Part shown: positions 8,909 to 19,193 of the stretch, piece after piece
Position numbering within the stretch: the stretch's first letter is position 1
How the letters are laid out: each line of letters starts with the position of its first letter
NCBI RefSeq assembly: GCF_018678075.1
Contig: NZ_JAHHIR010000071.1
Location: 1 to 64,000 of the forward strand
Direction of reading: 5' to 3'
Origin: Epibacterium ulvae
GTDB taxonomy: Bacteria; Pseudomonadota; Alphaproteobacteria; Rhodobacterales; Rhodobacteraceae
DNA: 64,000 nt
Program-made: the position numbers and the translations under genes
Notes under the pieces: model-generated
What the model was told of the DNA's origin: nothing
What the model saw: the letters and a program-made list of their open reading frames with translations, nothing else
The model's database searches: none

Positions 8909-10381
8909 TCATTCAGCCTCGTATTGGTCCTGGACCAGACGGCTGAGGGCAAGCACGCCCCATCCGGTGGACCCTTTGGGGGCAAAGGGCGTGCCAGAGG
9001 CAACCGAGGCGACGCCGGCGATGTCCAGATGGATCCACGGCACGCCGTCCTTGATAAAGCGCTGCAGGAACTGCGCCGCAGTAATGGACCCCGCCGGACG
9101 GCCACCGATGTTTTTCATATCAGCAATCGGCGACTTCAGCTTTTTGTCATAGGCCGCGCCGAGGGGCATGCGCCATGCGCCCTCCCCTTCGGCAGCGGCC
9201 GCCGCCAGGAAGTGGTTGCAGATCGTGTCATCATTGGAGAAGACGCCTGCGTTTTCATGGCCAAGACCAATGATGATCGCACCGGTCAGGGTCGCAAGGT
9301 CAATAACGCCTGCGGGTTCAAACCGTTCCTGCGCGTACCACAGCACGTCACACAGAACCAAACGCCCCTCGGCGTCGGTATTGATGATCTCAACTGTATC
9401 GCCCTTCATGGATTTCACCACGTCACCGGGGCGGATTGCATTGCCCGATGGCATGTTTTCCACAATGCCCACCAGACCCACGACATTTGCCTTGGCCTTG
9501 CGCAGCGCAAGCGTGCGCATGGTGCCCGCAACGGTGCCGGCGCCGCCCATGTCCATGGTCATGTCTTCCATGCCACCTGCCGGTTTCAAAGAGATACCGC
9601 CGGTGTCAAACACCACGCCCTTGCCGACCAGCGCCAGTGGTGCGTCACCTTTGGTGCCGCCGTTCCACTGCATCACAACCACTTTGGAAGGGCTGTCAGA
9701 GCCTTGTCCAACCGACAGAAGCGTGCGCATGCCCAGCTCTTCCAGCTGATCTTCGTCCAGAACTTCGACCTCAAGCCCGAGGTCCTGCATCTCAACCAGA
9801 CGGTTGGCAAATTCGGTGGTGGTCAAAACATTTGCAGGCTCGCTCACCAGATCGCGGGTCATATGGACCCCTTCGGCGAGGGCGAGCGTGGTGGCAATCG
9901 CAGCCTCCAGCGTTTCGGGTTTCTTATGGGCAATCACCAAATCCGGCAGCGTGGCTGCGTCGGCGGATTTGTGGTCGTCAAAAGAATAAGAGCGCAGCGC
10001 AAAGCCAAGCGCCAGATCTTCGACGTTGGGCAGAGAGCCGGCCATAAAGGTCACGGTCTCTTCACCCGCACACGCTGCCAGTCTAGCACCAGCGCTGCGC
10101 AGCTGTTCCTGGGTCGCTTTCTTGGGCAGAACCACTACATCTAGCGCTTTGGCCGCCAGACCGGCTGGCCAAGACAAGGACACAACGTCGCCGGCTTTGG
10201 CTTTTTTCAGCCCCTCACCTTCGACCATCCGCGCTAGCGCGCCTTTGCACAAACGGTTGGCAGAGCGCGCGCCGGGGTCCAGATCGCCCTCGGGACTAAC
10301 GATGACCGCCAGGCGACCGGTTACGTCGCCCATGGTTTTGACGTCAAATTCAACGACGCTGACTTTGGGTGATTGGCTCAT
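8909..10381 (-). CDS. pepA: Leucyl aminopeptidase (M17 family)
   Basis: A 490-residue cytosolic M17 metallopeptidase that releases N-terminal residues from peptides. The C-terminal catalytic half carries the two-metal motif in NTDAEGRLVL, a lysine-containing VGKGVVFDTGGIS segment, and the ADMKNIGGRPAGSITAAQFL region. The N-terminal 150 residues form the macrodomain-like part. The start at 10381 follows a GGGGAG site; an upstream open extension has no family similarity. It is divergent from lptF across about 226 nt, which should hold both promoters. PepA of E. coli also binds DNA; nothing here shows whether this one does. Confidence 0.96.
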   Translation of the reverse strand: MSQSPKVSVVEFDVKTMGDVTGRLAVIVSPEGDLDPGARSANRLCKGALARMVEGEGLKKAKAGDVVSLSWPAGLAAKALDVVVLPKKATQEQLRSAGARLAACAGEETVTFMAGSLPNVEDLALGFALRSYSFDDHKSADAATLPDLVIAHKKPETLEAAIATTLALAEGVHMTRDLVSEPANVLTTTEFANRLVEMQDLGLEVEVLDEDQLEELGMRTLLSVGQGSDSPSKVVVMQWNGGTKGDAPLALVGKGVVFDTGGISLKPAGGMEDMTMDMGGAGTVAGTMRTLALRKAKANVVGLVGIVENMPSGNAIRPGDVVKSMKGDTVEIINTDAEGRLVLCDVLWYAQERFEPAGVIDLATLTGAIIIGLGHENAGVFSNDDTICNHFLAAAAAEGEGAWRMPLGAAYDKKLKSPIADMKNIGGRPAGSITAAQFLQRFIKDGVPWIHLDIAGVASVASGTPFAPKGSTGWGVLALSRLVQDQYEAE

Positions 10382-10607
10382 GAAACTCCCCTTTTTGTTC
10401 AATTCTTTCTCCACTGGTACCTTGGACGGCCAGCGGTGACTAGGTAAAACGCAACCGACATAATTTCGGATGGGCTGACAAGGGAAATTTGGGCAAACTC
10501 GACCAAGGCAGCGGCAATTTTCCGACGAATGGAAATTGCAGTTTTCACCACGCATTGAATGCACTAAGGTCGCCGCAATAAGACAAAAGCCGATCTGGGG
10601 GGATTGC

Positions 10608-11750
10608 TTGTCACGTTTCGACAGATATGTCCTGTCTCAATATCTGCTGTTCTTTGGCTTTTTCGCCCTAGTTCTGGTAGCAGTGTTTTGGGTAAACCGC
10701 GCGGTTGTGCTGTTTGATCGCCTTATTGGCGACGGACAATCGGTGCTGGTTTTCCTTGAATTTTCAGCGCTGACGCTGCCGAACTTGATCCGGATGATCC
10801 TGCCGATTGCGGCCTTTGCGGCGACCGTTTGGGTGACCAATCGGCTGAACAGCGAAAGCGAGCTGACGGTGCTGCGGTCCACCGGGTCAAGCCCCTGGCA
10901 ATTGGCGCGCCCTGCACTGACATTCGGCCTGCTCTGTGCGGCGATGATGTTGGTGCTGACCCATTTCCTGTTGCCGCTGTCGATCAGCAAGTTGGATCAA
11001 CGCCAATCCGAAGTGGCCCGCAATGTCACCGCCCGCATCCTGAACGAGGGTGATTTCCTGCACCCTGCGCGGGGTGTGACATTCTACATTCGCAAGATTG
11101 AGGACGACGGGACATTGAACGACGTCTTCCTGTCAGACCGCCGCGATCCCGATGTGACCGTGACCTATACCGGTGCGCGGGCGTTTCTTGTGCGCGACGA
11201 AGATCGCACCCATCTGATCATGGTCGACGGGATGGCACAACGGCTGCACCGCGAAAGTCGGCGTCTGTCGTCCACCGCGTTTGAAGATTTTTCCTATGAT
11301 ATCAGCCTGCTCACCAACAAGGTAGAGAACCCAACCCGCAATATTCGTGCCGTGCCAAGTGTTGAGTTGATGTATAATCGCGACGCAGTGAAAGCTCAGG
11401 AAGGCCACAGCATTGGCGTTCAAACCGAAGAGCTGCACCTGCGATTTGCCCGTGCGCTGGTCTGTATCGCCGTGACGTTGATTGGGTTTTCGGCACTGAT
11501 GCTGGGCAGCTTTTCACGCTTTGGGGTATGGCGGCAGGCGCTGTTGGCCTTTGTCCTGTTGATCATCGTCGAAGGGCTGCGCGGTGTGGTCTCGGAACCG
11601 GTTTTGGAAAACCCGCAGATGTGGCCGTTGATCTATGTGCCAACCGTGTTTGGCATCGGGGTTGCGCTGCTGTTCTTACAATTGTCCGCCCGCCCTGTTG
11701 GGGTGCGGCTGAAACAGCTGCGTCATGCGCGTCAGGAGGCGGCGTCGTGA
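10608..11750 (+). CDS. lptF: LPS export permease LptF
   Basis: A 380-residue inner-membrane subunit of the LptB2FG transporter, which lifts lipopolysaccharide out of the inner membrane. The first half carries three membrane helices (about 10-30, 48-75, 100-125), then comes a periplasmic beta-jellyroll (about 130-280), then three C-terminal helices. The start is taken as TTG at 10608 (reading SRFDRYVLSQY) because the family begins there and a G-rich ribosome site sits about 8 nt before; a longer frame from 10536 lacks family sequence. The stop overlaps the GTG of lptG. Confidence 0.94.
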   Translation: MSRFDRYVLSQYLLFFGFFALVLVAVFWVNRAVVLFDRLIGDGQSVLVFLEFSALTLPNLIRMILPIAAFAATVWVTNRLNSESELTVLRSTGSSPWQLARPALTFGLLCAAMMLVLTHFLLPLSISKLDQRQSEVARNVTARILNEGDFLHPARGVTFYIRKIEDDGTLNDVFLSDRRDPDVTVTYTGARAFLVRDEDRTHLIMVDGMAQRLHRESRRLSSTAFEDFSYDISLLTNKVENPTRNIRAVPSVELMYNRDAVKAQEGHSIGVQTEELHLRFARALVCIAVTLIGFSALMLGSFSRFGVWRQALLAFVLLIIVEGLRGVVSEPVLENPQMWPLIYVPTVFGIGVALLFLQLSARPVGVRLKQLRHARQEAAS

Positions 11751-12850
11751 AGCTGGATCTTTATTATGCGCGCCGGTTCTTCCAATGGTTCTGTGTGATC
11801 AGCGGTGTTTTGATGACATTGGTAGCGCTGATTGACCTCAATGAGCAAATCCGCAAATTTGAAAGCGTGGATCTGAATTTTGCGGAATTGCTGAACCTCA
11901 CCCTGCTGAACACGCCGGCTGCGTTGAATGAGTTTCTGCCGTTGATCATGATTCTGACCACAATTGTTCTGTTTGTAGGGCTGGCGCGCAGCAGTGAATT
12001 GGTGGTGACACGGGCAGCCGGGCGATCAGGGATTCGCGCGCTCTTGCCGCCTTTGTTGGTGGCGCTGCTGATCGGCCTGGTCGCGTTAAGCACGTTGAAC
12101 CCGATCGCGGCGGCCACGGCAAACCGGTACAAAGAGCTGGCGGATGAATATCGCAACGGCAGCAATGCCACCCTGTCGCTGAGCGGCGAAGGTCTGTGGC
12201 TGCGCCAAGGCACGCCAGAGGGGCAATCGGTGATCCATGCGCAGGGGTATCTGGGTCTGGGCGATGAAATTGCCCTGCGCGGCGTGAGCATTTTGGAATA
12301 CACAGGAAGCTCGGGGCCAAAGACGCGCATTCTGGCCGATAGTGCGGTTTTGGTCGGGGACGCCTGGGTGCTCACAAACGCCAAGGTTTGGCCATTGACC
12401 GTGGGCTTTGTGCCGGAAAGCGCGTCCAAAACGCATGAAAGCCTGCGGATTGCCACAACGCTGACCTCGGAACGTATTCGCGACACGATCGGCGCAACCG
12501 AAGGCATCTCGATTTACGACCTGCCGCAAACGATCCGTGATCTGGCCAACGCCGGATTTTCCACCAAACGCTATGAAGTGCTGTTGCAGATTGAACTGGC
12601 ACGGCCGGTGTTTTTGATGTCGATGGTGCTGGTCGGCGCGGCTTTTACCATGCGTCATGCGCGGTTTGGTGGCACGGGGATTGCGGTTCTGGCGGCGGTG
12701 CTGCTCGGATTTGGCCTTTACTTCATTCGAAATTTTGCACAGATCCTGGGCGAGAACGGACAGATCCCGATCGCACTGTCTGCCTGGGCGCCGCCGGTGG
12801 CGTCCATAATGTTGACCCTGGGGCTCTTGCTCCATGCCGAGGACGGATAA
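11747..12850 (+). CDS. lptG: LPS export permease LptG
   Basis: A 367-residue partner of LptF in the inner-membrane LPS extractor. The same layout is visible: membrane helices near 10-35, 55-85 and 100-125, a periplasmic domain, and C-terminal helices around 275-360. The start is GTG at 11747 (KLDLYYARRFFQWF), overlapping the lptF stop in GTGA with AGGAGG upstream. It is followed directly by lptD, so the transport complex and the outer-membrane translocon are encoded in one operon. Confidence 0.95.
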   Translation: MKLDLYYARRFFQWFCVISGVLMTLVALIDLNEQIRKFESVDLNFAELLNLTLLNTPAALNEFLPLIMILTTIVLFVGLARSSELVVTRAAGRSGIRALLPPLLVALLIGLVALSTLNPIAAATANRYKELADEYRNGSNATLSLSGEGLWLRQGTPEGQSVIHAQGYLGLGDEIALRGVSILEYTGSSGPKTRILADSAVLVGDAWVLTNAKVWPLTVGFVPESASKTHESLRIATTLTSERIRDTIGATEGISIYDLPQTIRDLANAGFSTKRYEVLLQIELARPVFLMSMVLVGAAFTMRHARFGGTGIAVLAAVLLGFGLYFIRNFAQILGENGQIPIALSAWAPPVASIMLTLGLLLHAEDG

Positions 12851-12851
12851 T

Positions 12852-15017
12852 ATGCGCCGCGCTCTCTTAATGACCGTCTTCCTGCCCTGGGTCAGCATTG
12901 CCACGCCGGGCATGACGCAGCAATTGACGGATACCGCACCGGTGTCGCAGCAGGCGATTCTGGTTGCGGACAGCGTGTTTATCACCCCGGAACGCCAGCT
13001 GGTGGCCACGGGTGGGGTGGAAGTGTTTCAGGGCAGCGTGCGTCTGCAGGCCGAAAAGATCACCTTTGACGATGCCAATGGCACCCTGAGGATCGAAGGT
13101 CCGATCCGCATCGATCAGGATGGCGATGTCTCCATTTTGGCCGATGCTGCAGAGCTGGACAGCGATTTGCAAAACGGCATCCTGTCATCGGCGCGGTTGG
13201 TGTTTGATCAGCAGGTTCAACTGGCGTCCTTGCAGATGACGCGCGTCAACGGGCGCTACACGCAGCTGTATAAAACTGCCGTAACCTCTTGTGATGTTTG
13301 CAATGATGGGCGTCCGCCGCTGTGGCAGATTCGGGCGGAACGGGTCACACACGACCAGCAGGAACAACAGCTGTATCTCGAAAACGCTCAGCTGCGTGTG
13401 CGCAATGTGCCGATCTTTTACTTTCCTGCCTTGCGTCTGCCGGATCCGACGTTGGACAGGGCCACAGGGTTTTTGGTGCCCACGATCCGCTCCACCTCGA
13501 GCCTCGCAACCGGAATCAAGGTTCCGTATTTCTTTAAGATCGGTGATCACAAGGACCTGACGCTGGCGCCGTATATCTCTTCCAAGACACGCACGTTGGA
13601 TTGGAGATACCGCCAAGCCTTCCGTCGGGGGAGCATCACCTTTGAGGGCGCGTTTACCCGTGATGATCTGCAAAGCGGGGATGACCGAGGATATGGATCG
13701 CTTCAGGGCCAATTTGCGCTGAAACAGGGCTATAAGCTGGCCTTTGACCTCAACGTTGTCTCGGACGATGCTTATTTCGCGGACTACGGCCTGGCCGATG
13801 TGGACCGTCTGCGATCGGACATCACTGTCAGCCGCATCAAGAGAGACGAGTTTCTGCGCGGCAGCATCCTGCACTACAAATCGCTGCGCGACAGTGAGGA
13901 GCAAGACGAAGTTCCGTCGATCATTGCGGATGTTGGCTATGAAAAACGCATCCATCCCGCGTGGTCGCAGAACGGCGAGCTTCGCCTTGGTCTTGAGGCG
14001 CACAACCACCGCCGCACATCCAATGAATTGGCAACAGCCACGGATGCCGCCGGACGTGATGTCGCGCGCGTGTCGACAGATTTCAGCTGGCATCAGGATT
14101 GGCGGTTTTCCAGTGGCCTTGTCACTGAATGGGAAGTTGGTGCGACATTTGACCAGTTTTCGATCAATGACGATGCCGTCTTTGCAAACAGCAGTTCTCG
14201 TGCTGTGCCGCGTAGCGCATTGACCTTCCGTCTGCCGATGACGCGGGTCACCGTTGGTGGCGCGTCGCAGTATCTGGAGCCCATTGCCCAGCTCGGCTGG
14301 TCCAATGTGACCGGCGACGACGTGCCCAATGACGAGAGTAACTTTGTAGAATTTGACGAGGGCAATCTGTTGTCCCTGTCGCGGTTCCCGGCCTCGGACC
14401 AACGTGAAGATGGGCTACAGCTGGCGTACGGTGTGAACTGGGCGCATTTTGATCCCAGTGGCTGGCAAGCCACCGCGACCATTGGTCAGGTCTTCCGGCA
14501 AGACGCTGAGGACAGTTTCACCAAGACCTCGGGCCTGAGCGACACCTCGTCTGACCTGTTGTTGGCAGGCCAGTTGAAACTGAACCAAGGCGTTGCCCTG
14601 ACCGCGCGGGGGCTGTTGAACGGCTCGCTCAATGTCTCAAAGGCTGAGTTCCGCGGCGATGTGAGATACAAGAAAGCCAACGTGCGCGGCAGCTATCTGT
14701 GGCTTGGCAGCGATGCCGAAGAAAACCGCGATGATCCGACCTCGGAACTGTGGTTTGACGGAAATTACGAGGTCAACGCTAATTGGCTGGCCAGCGCCAA
14801 CCTGCGTTATGACGTCTCGGACGGGCGGGCAACACGCGCGGGCCTTGGCGTGGCCTACCAAAACGAATGTGTAACGGTCGACCTCTCGGTAAATCGGCGC
14901 TATACCTCCACAACAAGTGTTGAGCCGTCGACCGATTTCGGCTTTACCATTTCGCTAAACGGGTTTTCCGTGAACAGCGGCACCAATAAGTACAGGCGAT
15001 CATGCAGCAATACTTGA
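12852..15017 (+). CDS. lptD: LPS-assembly outer-membrane protein LptD
   Basis: A 721-residue outer-membrane barrel that inserts LPS into the outer leaflet. It has a signal peptide (about residues 1-23), an N-terminal OstA/LptA-like beta-jellyroll (about 30-150; ITPERQLVATGGVEVFQGSVRL), then the LptD barrel containing NVPIFYFPALRLPDP and many amphipathic strands to a C-terminal end. Four cysteines are visible in two clusters (CDVC near residue 143, and ECV plus a terminal SCS), consistent with disulfide-linked LptD. ATG at 12852 lies one base after the lptG stop. The end overlaps the next gene by 16 nt. Confidence 0.95.
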   Translation: MRRALLMTVFLPWVSIATPGMTQQLTDTAPVSQQAILVADSVFITPERQLVATGGVEVFQGSVRLQAEKITFDDANGTLRIEGPIRIDQDGDVSILADAAELDSDLQNGILSSARLVFDQQVQLASLQMTRVNGRYTQLYKTAVTSCDVCNDGRPPLWQIRAERVTHDQQEQQLYLENAQLRVRNVPIFYFPALRLPDPTLDRATGFLVPTIRSTSSLATGIKVPYFFKIGDHKDLTLAPYISSKTRTLDWRYRQAFRRGSITFEGAFTRDDLQSGDDRGYGSLQGQFALKQGYKLAFDLNVVSDDAYFADYGLADVDRLRSDITVSRIKRDEFLRGSILHYKSLRDSEEQDEVPSIIADVGYEKRIHPAWSQNGELRLGLEAHNHRRTSNELATATDAAGRDVARVSTDFSWHQDWRFSSGLVTEWEVGATFDQFSINDDAVFANSSSRAVPRSALTFRLPMTRVTVGGASQYLEPIAQLGWSNVTGDDVPNDESNFVEFDEGNLLSLSRFPASDQREDGLQLAYGVNWAHFDPSGWQATATIGQVFRQDAEDSFTKTSGLSDTSSDLLLAGQLKLNQGVALTARGLLNGSLNVSKAEFRGDVRYKKANVRGSYLWLGSDAEENRDDPTSELWFDGNYEVNANWLASANLRYDVSDGRATRAGLGVAYQNECVTVDLSVNRRYTSTTSVEPSTDFGFTISLNGFSVNSGTNKYRRSCSNT

Positions 15018-16264
15018 TTTCTCCGCATTTCCTTTCCGCAAAAGCGGGTCAATTCGCACGGCGTGCATTGGCCACGTTGGCGGTTGCAGCCCTTGTGGGC
15101 ACAACGGTTCCCGCAGCCTCGGCGCAGGGGTTGTTTTCACCGGTCATCCGGGTGAACGATCAGGCGATCACCGAATATGAGCTGCAACAGCGCGCGCGTT
15201 TCCTGACGGTCACCGGCACCCCTGGCAATCCGCTGGAGCAGGCCCGCGAGGTGTTGATCGAAGACAAGCTGAAATTGCAACTGATGAACGAGGTTGGTCT
15301 TCTTCCTACCGAAGAAGAGGTGATCGAGGGCATGACAACGCTGGCGCAGCGCACCAATCTGTCGCTGGACGAATTCCTCGCGACGCTGGGCCAAGCCGGT
15401 GTTGACCCGCAGACCCTGCGCGATTTCACCCGTGTCGGCATCGGCTGGCGCGAATATATCGGGGCGCGCTTCCTGGGGCGGGCTCGCCCGTCGGATGCGG
15501 AAATTGACCAGGCCATGGGCAGCGCAGGCACCGGTGGCGTTCAGGTTCTGTTGTCCGAGATCATCATCCCGCTGACCCGTGAAAATGCCCCTCAGGTCGA
15601 GGATTTCATTGAGGAGGTTCGCGCGCGCGGCGGTGTGGATACCTTCTCAGCCGCGGCCTCGCAGGTCTCTGCCGCGGACAGTCGCGAAAATGGCGGTCGT
15701 TTGCCGTGGATGGATCTGACCAACCTGCCGCCGCAGTTGCGTGATGTGGTGTTAAACCTGAAGAACGGCGAAATTTCCGAACCGATCAGCTTGCAAGGTG
15801 CCGTTGCCCTGTTCCAAATGCGCGGTATTCGTGAGATCGAGGGGAGCGCGCCTCGGTTTGCAGCAATTGAATATGCGACCTATTTGATCCCCGGTGGTCG
15901 CAGCCCCGAAGGCCTGGCGACCGCACAGGATGTGATCAACCGCGTCGACACCTGCGATGATTTCTACGGCGTGGCCCAGGATCAAGCCCCCGAAGTTCTG
16001 ACCATCGATAGCCTGCCCCCGACCGATATCCCCCGCGATATCGCGCTGGAGCTGGCCAAACTGGATCCGGGCGAGACCTCGACCGCTGTTACCCGCAACA
16101 ACGGCCAGACCCTGGCGCTTGTTATGTTGTGTGGCCGCACCAGTGAATTGGCCGGTGAAGCGGACCGTCAGTCGATTGCCAATGCGTTGACACAACAACG
16201 GCTCGAGACTTTCTCTAACAGCCTGTTGTCGCAGCTGAAATCCGAAGCGCGCATTATCGAATGA
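15002..16264 (+). CDS. surA: Periplasmic SurA-like peptidyl-prolyl isomerase
   Basis: A 420-residue periplasmic chaperone for outer-membrane proteins such as LptD. A signal peptide spans about residues 1-41 (cleavage near ASA-QG), followed by a SurA N-terminal helical domain (VNDQAITEYELQQRARFL) and one parvulin-type rotamase domain at about 175-275 (LLSEIIIPLTRENAPQ through NGEISEPISLQGAVALFQM). E. coli SurA has two parvulin domains; a single one is usual in alphaproteobacteria. The ATG lies inside lptD with a 16-nt overlap, and its stop overlaps pdxA by four bases. Confidence 0.9.
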   Translation: MQQYLISPHFLSAKAGQFARRALATLAVAALVGTTVPAASAQGLFSPVIRVNDQAITEYELQQRARFLTVTGTPGNPLEQAREVLIEDKLKLQLMNEVGLLPTEEEVIEGMTTLAQRTNLSLDEFLATLGQAGVDPQTLRDFTRVGIGWREYIGARFLGRARPSDAEIDQAMGSAGTGGVQVLLSEIIIPLTRENAPQVEDFIEEVRARGGVDTFSAAASQVSAADSRENGGRLPWMDLTNLPPQLRDVVLNLKNGEISEPISLQGAVALFQMRGIREIEGSAPRFAAIEYATYLIPGGRSPEGLATAQDVINRVDTCDDFYGVAQDQAPEVLTIDSLPPTDIPRDIALELAKLDPGETSTAVTRNNGQTLALVMLCGRTSELAGEADRQSIANALTQQRLETFSNSLLSQLKSEARIIE

Positions 16265-17235
16265 CCCCCTCTGCGCGCCCGATTGCATTAAGCTGTGGAG
16301 AGCCCGCAGGCATCGGGCCAGAGATCGCTGTCAAAGCCTGGACAGAGCTGCGTGGGCGCTGTCCCTTTGTCTGGCTGGGCGATCCGCGTCATCTGCCCGC
16401 GGGCACGCCGATCTCTGTCGTTCGTGATCTGGATGCGGTTGGCGATGTGGTGGACACCGCCCTGCCCGTCTGGAAAATCCCGTTTCACGGGCGCGCCACC
16501 AAAGGCACCGCAGATCCGCGCAATGCATCGGGTGTGATCCAAGCGATTGAGACCGGGGTTGAGCTGGTGCAATCCGGTCAGGCCTCGGCGCTGTGCACCG
16601 CGCCCATTCACAAGAAGGCGCTGATTGACGGTGCCCAGTTCGCCTATCCCGGCCATACCGAGTTTTTGGCCCATCTGGGCGGGCGCAGCCGTGTGGTGAT
16701 GATGCTGGCAAGTCCCGCCCTGCGCGTGGTGCCGGCAACCATTCATATCGCCCTGTCCAAGGTGCCAAAGGTTCTGACACAGGATCTGTTGGAAGAGGTA
16801 ATCGCCATTACCGCCGCGGGCCTGCGGGATCAATTTGGCATCGCACATCCGCGTATTGCAGTCGCCGGGTTGAACCCCCATGCGGGCGAAGGTGGCGCGA
16901 TGGGACGCGAGGAGCTGGATTGGATCGCGGATTGTCTGACGCAGCTTGATCTGGGGGCGACAACGATCACTGGCCCCCATCCGGCAGACACGTTGTTTCA
17001 CGCAACCGCGCGCAAGACCTATGATGCCGCCGTCTGCATGTATCATGATCAGGCCCTGATCCCGATCAAGACGCTGGACTTTGACCGGGGTGTGAATGTG
17101 ACGCTGGGGCTGCCATTTATCCGCACCTCGCCCGATCATGGCACCGCGTTTGACATTGCAGGACAAGGCATTGCCACGCCCACCAGCCTGATCGAAGCGC
17201 TGCTACTGGCACAGCGGATGGCGGCCAGCACTTGA
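16261..17235 (+). CDS. pdxA: 4-hydroxythreonine-4-phosphate dehydrogenase
   Basis: A 324-residue PdxA, which oxidises 4-phosphohydroxy-threonine in the DXP-dependent pyridoxal phosphate pathway. Metal-binding histidines are recognisable in PGHTEFLAHL, in HPADTLFH and in YHDQALIPIK. The N-terminus SCGEPAGIGPEIAVKAW and the C-terminal IRTSPDHGTAFDIAGQG block match the family. It starts with an ATGA overlap to surA and is followed by rsmA after 81 nt; surA-pdxA-rsmA is a conserved proteobacterial order. Confidence 0.96.
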   Translation: MTPSARPIALSCGEPAGIGPEIAVKAWTELRGRCPFVWLGDPRHLPAGTPISVVRDLDAVGDVVDTALPVWKIPFHGRATKGTADPRNASGVIQAIETGVELVQSGQASALCTAPIHKKALIDGAQFAYPGHTEFLAHLGGRSRVVMMLASPALRVVPATIHIALSKVPKVLTQDLLEEVIAITAAGLRDQFGIAHPRIAVAGLNPHAGEGGAMGREELDWIADCLTQLDLGATTITGPHPADTLFHATARKTYDAAVCMYHDQALIPIKTLDFDRGVNVTLGLPFIRTSPDHGTAFDIAGQGIATPTSLIEALLLAQRMAAST

Positions 17236-17316
17236 CGCCTGCCGGGCACGCTCCTAAGCACGCAGAACAATTTGGCGCAGCCTCGCGCCCCAGTATTCGG
17301 TCAGAACAGAGATAGT

Positions 17317-18162
17317 ATGAGCGCCATTGATTCCCTGCCCCCTCTGCGTGAGGTCATCGCCGAACATCAGCTGTCGGCGCGCAAGTCCCTTGGGCAGAAC
17401 TTCTTGTTGGATCTGAACCTGACAGCCAAAATCGCCCGCCAGGCTGGTGATCTAAGTGAGTGTGACGTGCTGGAAATCGGCCCCGGTCCGGGTGGTTTGA
17501 CCCGTGGGTTGCTGTCCGAAGGCGCGCGCCGGGTGCTGGCAATTGAAAAGGACCAACGCTGCTTGCCCGCCCTTGCAGAAATTGCGCAGGCCTATCCTGG
17601 CCAGTTGGAAGTGATCAACGGCGACGCGCTGGAGATTGATCCGCTGTCGCATCTGACACCGCCGATCCGCGTGGCGGCCAACCTGCCCTATAACGTGGGC
17701 ACCGAATTATTGGTGCGCTGGCTCACCCCCAAGGAATGGCCGCCGTTCTGGCAAAGCTTGACGTTGATGTTCCAGCGCGAAGTGGCCGAGCGGATTGTGG
17801 CGCAGCCCGGCAGCAAGGTCTATGGCCGTTTGGCGATCCTGGCCCAGTGGCGTGCTGAGGCCAAGATCGTGCTGTCGCTGCCACCCGGTGCCTTTACCCC
17901 GCCGCCCAAAGTCAGCAGCGCCGTGGTGCATCTGAACGCCCTGCCCGAACCGCGCTTCCCAGCGGATGCCAAGACCCTGTCCCATGTTGTGGCTGCTGCG
18001 TTCAACCAACGGCGCAAAATGCTGCGCGCTGCGTTGAAATCTGTGAGCCCCGATATCGAAGATCATCTGAAGGCCGCAGGCATCCCGCCCACCGAACGGG
18101 CTGAACAGGTCAGCCTGGAGGCGTTCTGCGCCCTCGCGCGTAGTCTGAAGCCGCTAGACTAA
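17317..18162 (+). CDS. rsmA: 16S rRNA (adenine1518/1519-N6,N6)-dimethyltransferase
   Basis: A 281-residue KsgA/RsmA enzyme that dimethylates two adjacent adenines of 16S rRNA helix 45. The SAM-binding motif is [15 protein letters not shown], the catalytic motif IV is [11 protein letters not shown], and the C-terminal helical domain holds [13 protein letters not shown]. The start [10 protein letters not shown] is preferred; an open frame from 17272 adds 15 unconserved residues. It ends the lpt-surA-pdxA operon just before a strong hairpin terminator. Confidence 0.96.
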   Translation: MSAIDSLPPLREVIAEHQLSARKSLGQNFLLDLNLTAKIARQAGDLSECDVLEIGPGPGGLTRGLLSEGARRVLAIEKDQRCLPALAEIAQAYPGQLEVINGDALEIDPLSHLTPPIRVAANLPYNVGTELLVRWLTPKEWPPFWQSLTLMFQREVAERIVAQPGSKVYGRLAILAQWRAEAKIVLSLPPGAFTPPPKVSSAVVHLNALPEPRFPADAKTLSHVVAAAFNQRRKMLRAALKSVSPDIEDHLKAAGIPPTERAEQVSLEAFCALARSLKPLD

Positions 18163-18202
18163 CGCCGCAGGCTCTCCTGCGCATACACAGCCCCATCAAT
18201 AC

Positions 18203-18241
18203 AAAAAAGCCCCGCGTACCAGAACGGCCGCAGGGCTTTTT
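18203..18241. terminator. Bidirectional Rho-independent terminator after rsmA
   Basis: AAAAAAGCCC at 18203-18212 pairs with GGGCTTTTT at 18233-18241 around a GC-rich loop that can form extra pairs. The run of A on one side and T on the other lets it serve both rsmA (plus) and the DUF4167 gene (minus), whose stops flank it. Confidence 0.8.
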
Positions 18242-18261
18242 CATGTCATGTCGAAAGATGC

Positions 18262-18969
18262 TTATTCCGCAGCTTCTGCGGGACCGCCCGTGTCAGCGGG
18301 GGTCTCGGCCTTGGGCGCGTCTGCGGATGCAGTGTCGCCTTCGGGCTTTGGCTTGGGCTTGCGCGCGCGGCTTTTGGGCTTGGGCGCATCGTCGCCATCG
18401 GCGGCAGGCTTGCGTCCACGTGGTTTGCGGGCCGGTTTGCGTGGCTTGTCGGCGACGGGTGCCTCTTCGGACGCCACAGGTGCGCCTGGGACAGCGGCGC
18501 TGTCCTCGGGTGTTTCCACCAGACCGCTGCTGTCCTCGGACGCAGGCTGGGCCTCGCGGGGGTCGATCACCTCGGGACTGCTGTCAGGAATGGCCGCCGC
18601 CGCTTCGGCCTTGGCCGCAGCTTCGCGTTCCTGACGTTCAAGACGCTCGATGCGTTCACGATCGCGCTCGGCTTGGCGTTCGCGGTTTTGACGCTCCTGC
18701 TCTTCCCGGCGCGCGTCGATCTCACGCTGAGCTTCGTTGAGCAGGCGCAGGTAATGCTCGGCGTGTTGCTGAAAGTTTTCAGCCGCCACGCGGTCATTCC
18801 CCAACTGCGCATCACGAGCCAGTTGATTGTATTTGTCGATGATTTGCTGCGGCGTACCGCGCACTTTGCCCTCGGGACCAGAGCTGTCAAACACGCGGTT
18901 GACAACATTTGCACCGTTGGGACGGTTCCGGTTCGATTTCGACCGGGAACGGGATTTAGACGATCTCAT
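18262..18969 (-). CDS. DUF4167 domain protein, basic low-complexity
   Basis: A 235-residue protein. The first 75 or so residues match the alphaproteobacterial DUF4167 domain (basic start, NVVNRVFDSSGPEGKVRGT, then QIIDKYNQLARDAQ). A predicted coiled coil rich in Arg, Glu and Gln follows at about 80-130, and an Ala/Pro/Lys-rich tail fills the rest. The function is not established; the basic ends suggest nucleic-acid or ribosome binding, which is only an inference. It lies downstream of prfA-prmC in the same direction, as in many Rhodobacterales, separated from prmC by 224 nt. Confidence 0.88.
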   Translation of the reverse strand: MRSSKSRSRSKSNRNRPNGANVVNRVFDSSGPEGKVRGTPQQIIDKYNQLARDAQLGNDRVAAENFQQHAEHYLRLLNEAQREIDARREEQERQNRERQAERDRERIERLERQEREAAAKAEAAAAIPDSSPEVIDPREAQPASEDSSGLVETPEDSAAVPGAPVASEEAPVADKPRKPARKPRGRKPAADGDDAPKPKSRARKPKPKPEGDTASADAPKAETPADTGGPAEAAE

Positions 18970-19193
18970 AAGCCTAACGTCAGCCTTAGTTCATTATGTC
19001 TGAGACCCAAAAGATGCGCGCCTCTGCGCAGGGTCGTCGACGATTTTGGGCTTGATGTCCCCGCAGAGGAAATTTGATCCTCACTCTCTGGCGACAACCC
19101 TGAGTAACCATGTAATGGGTCGTGACACAAGGGGTCGCAGCCAAATTTATACAATTTTCCGAGCCTAAACGCGATTTTTTGAAGTTGTGTGGG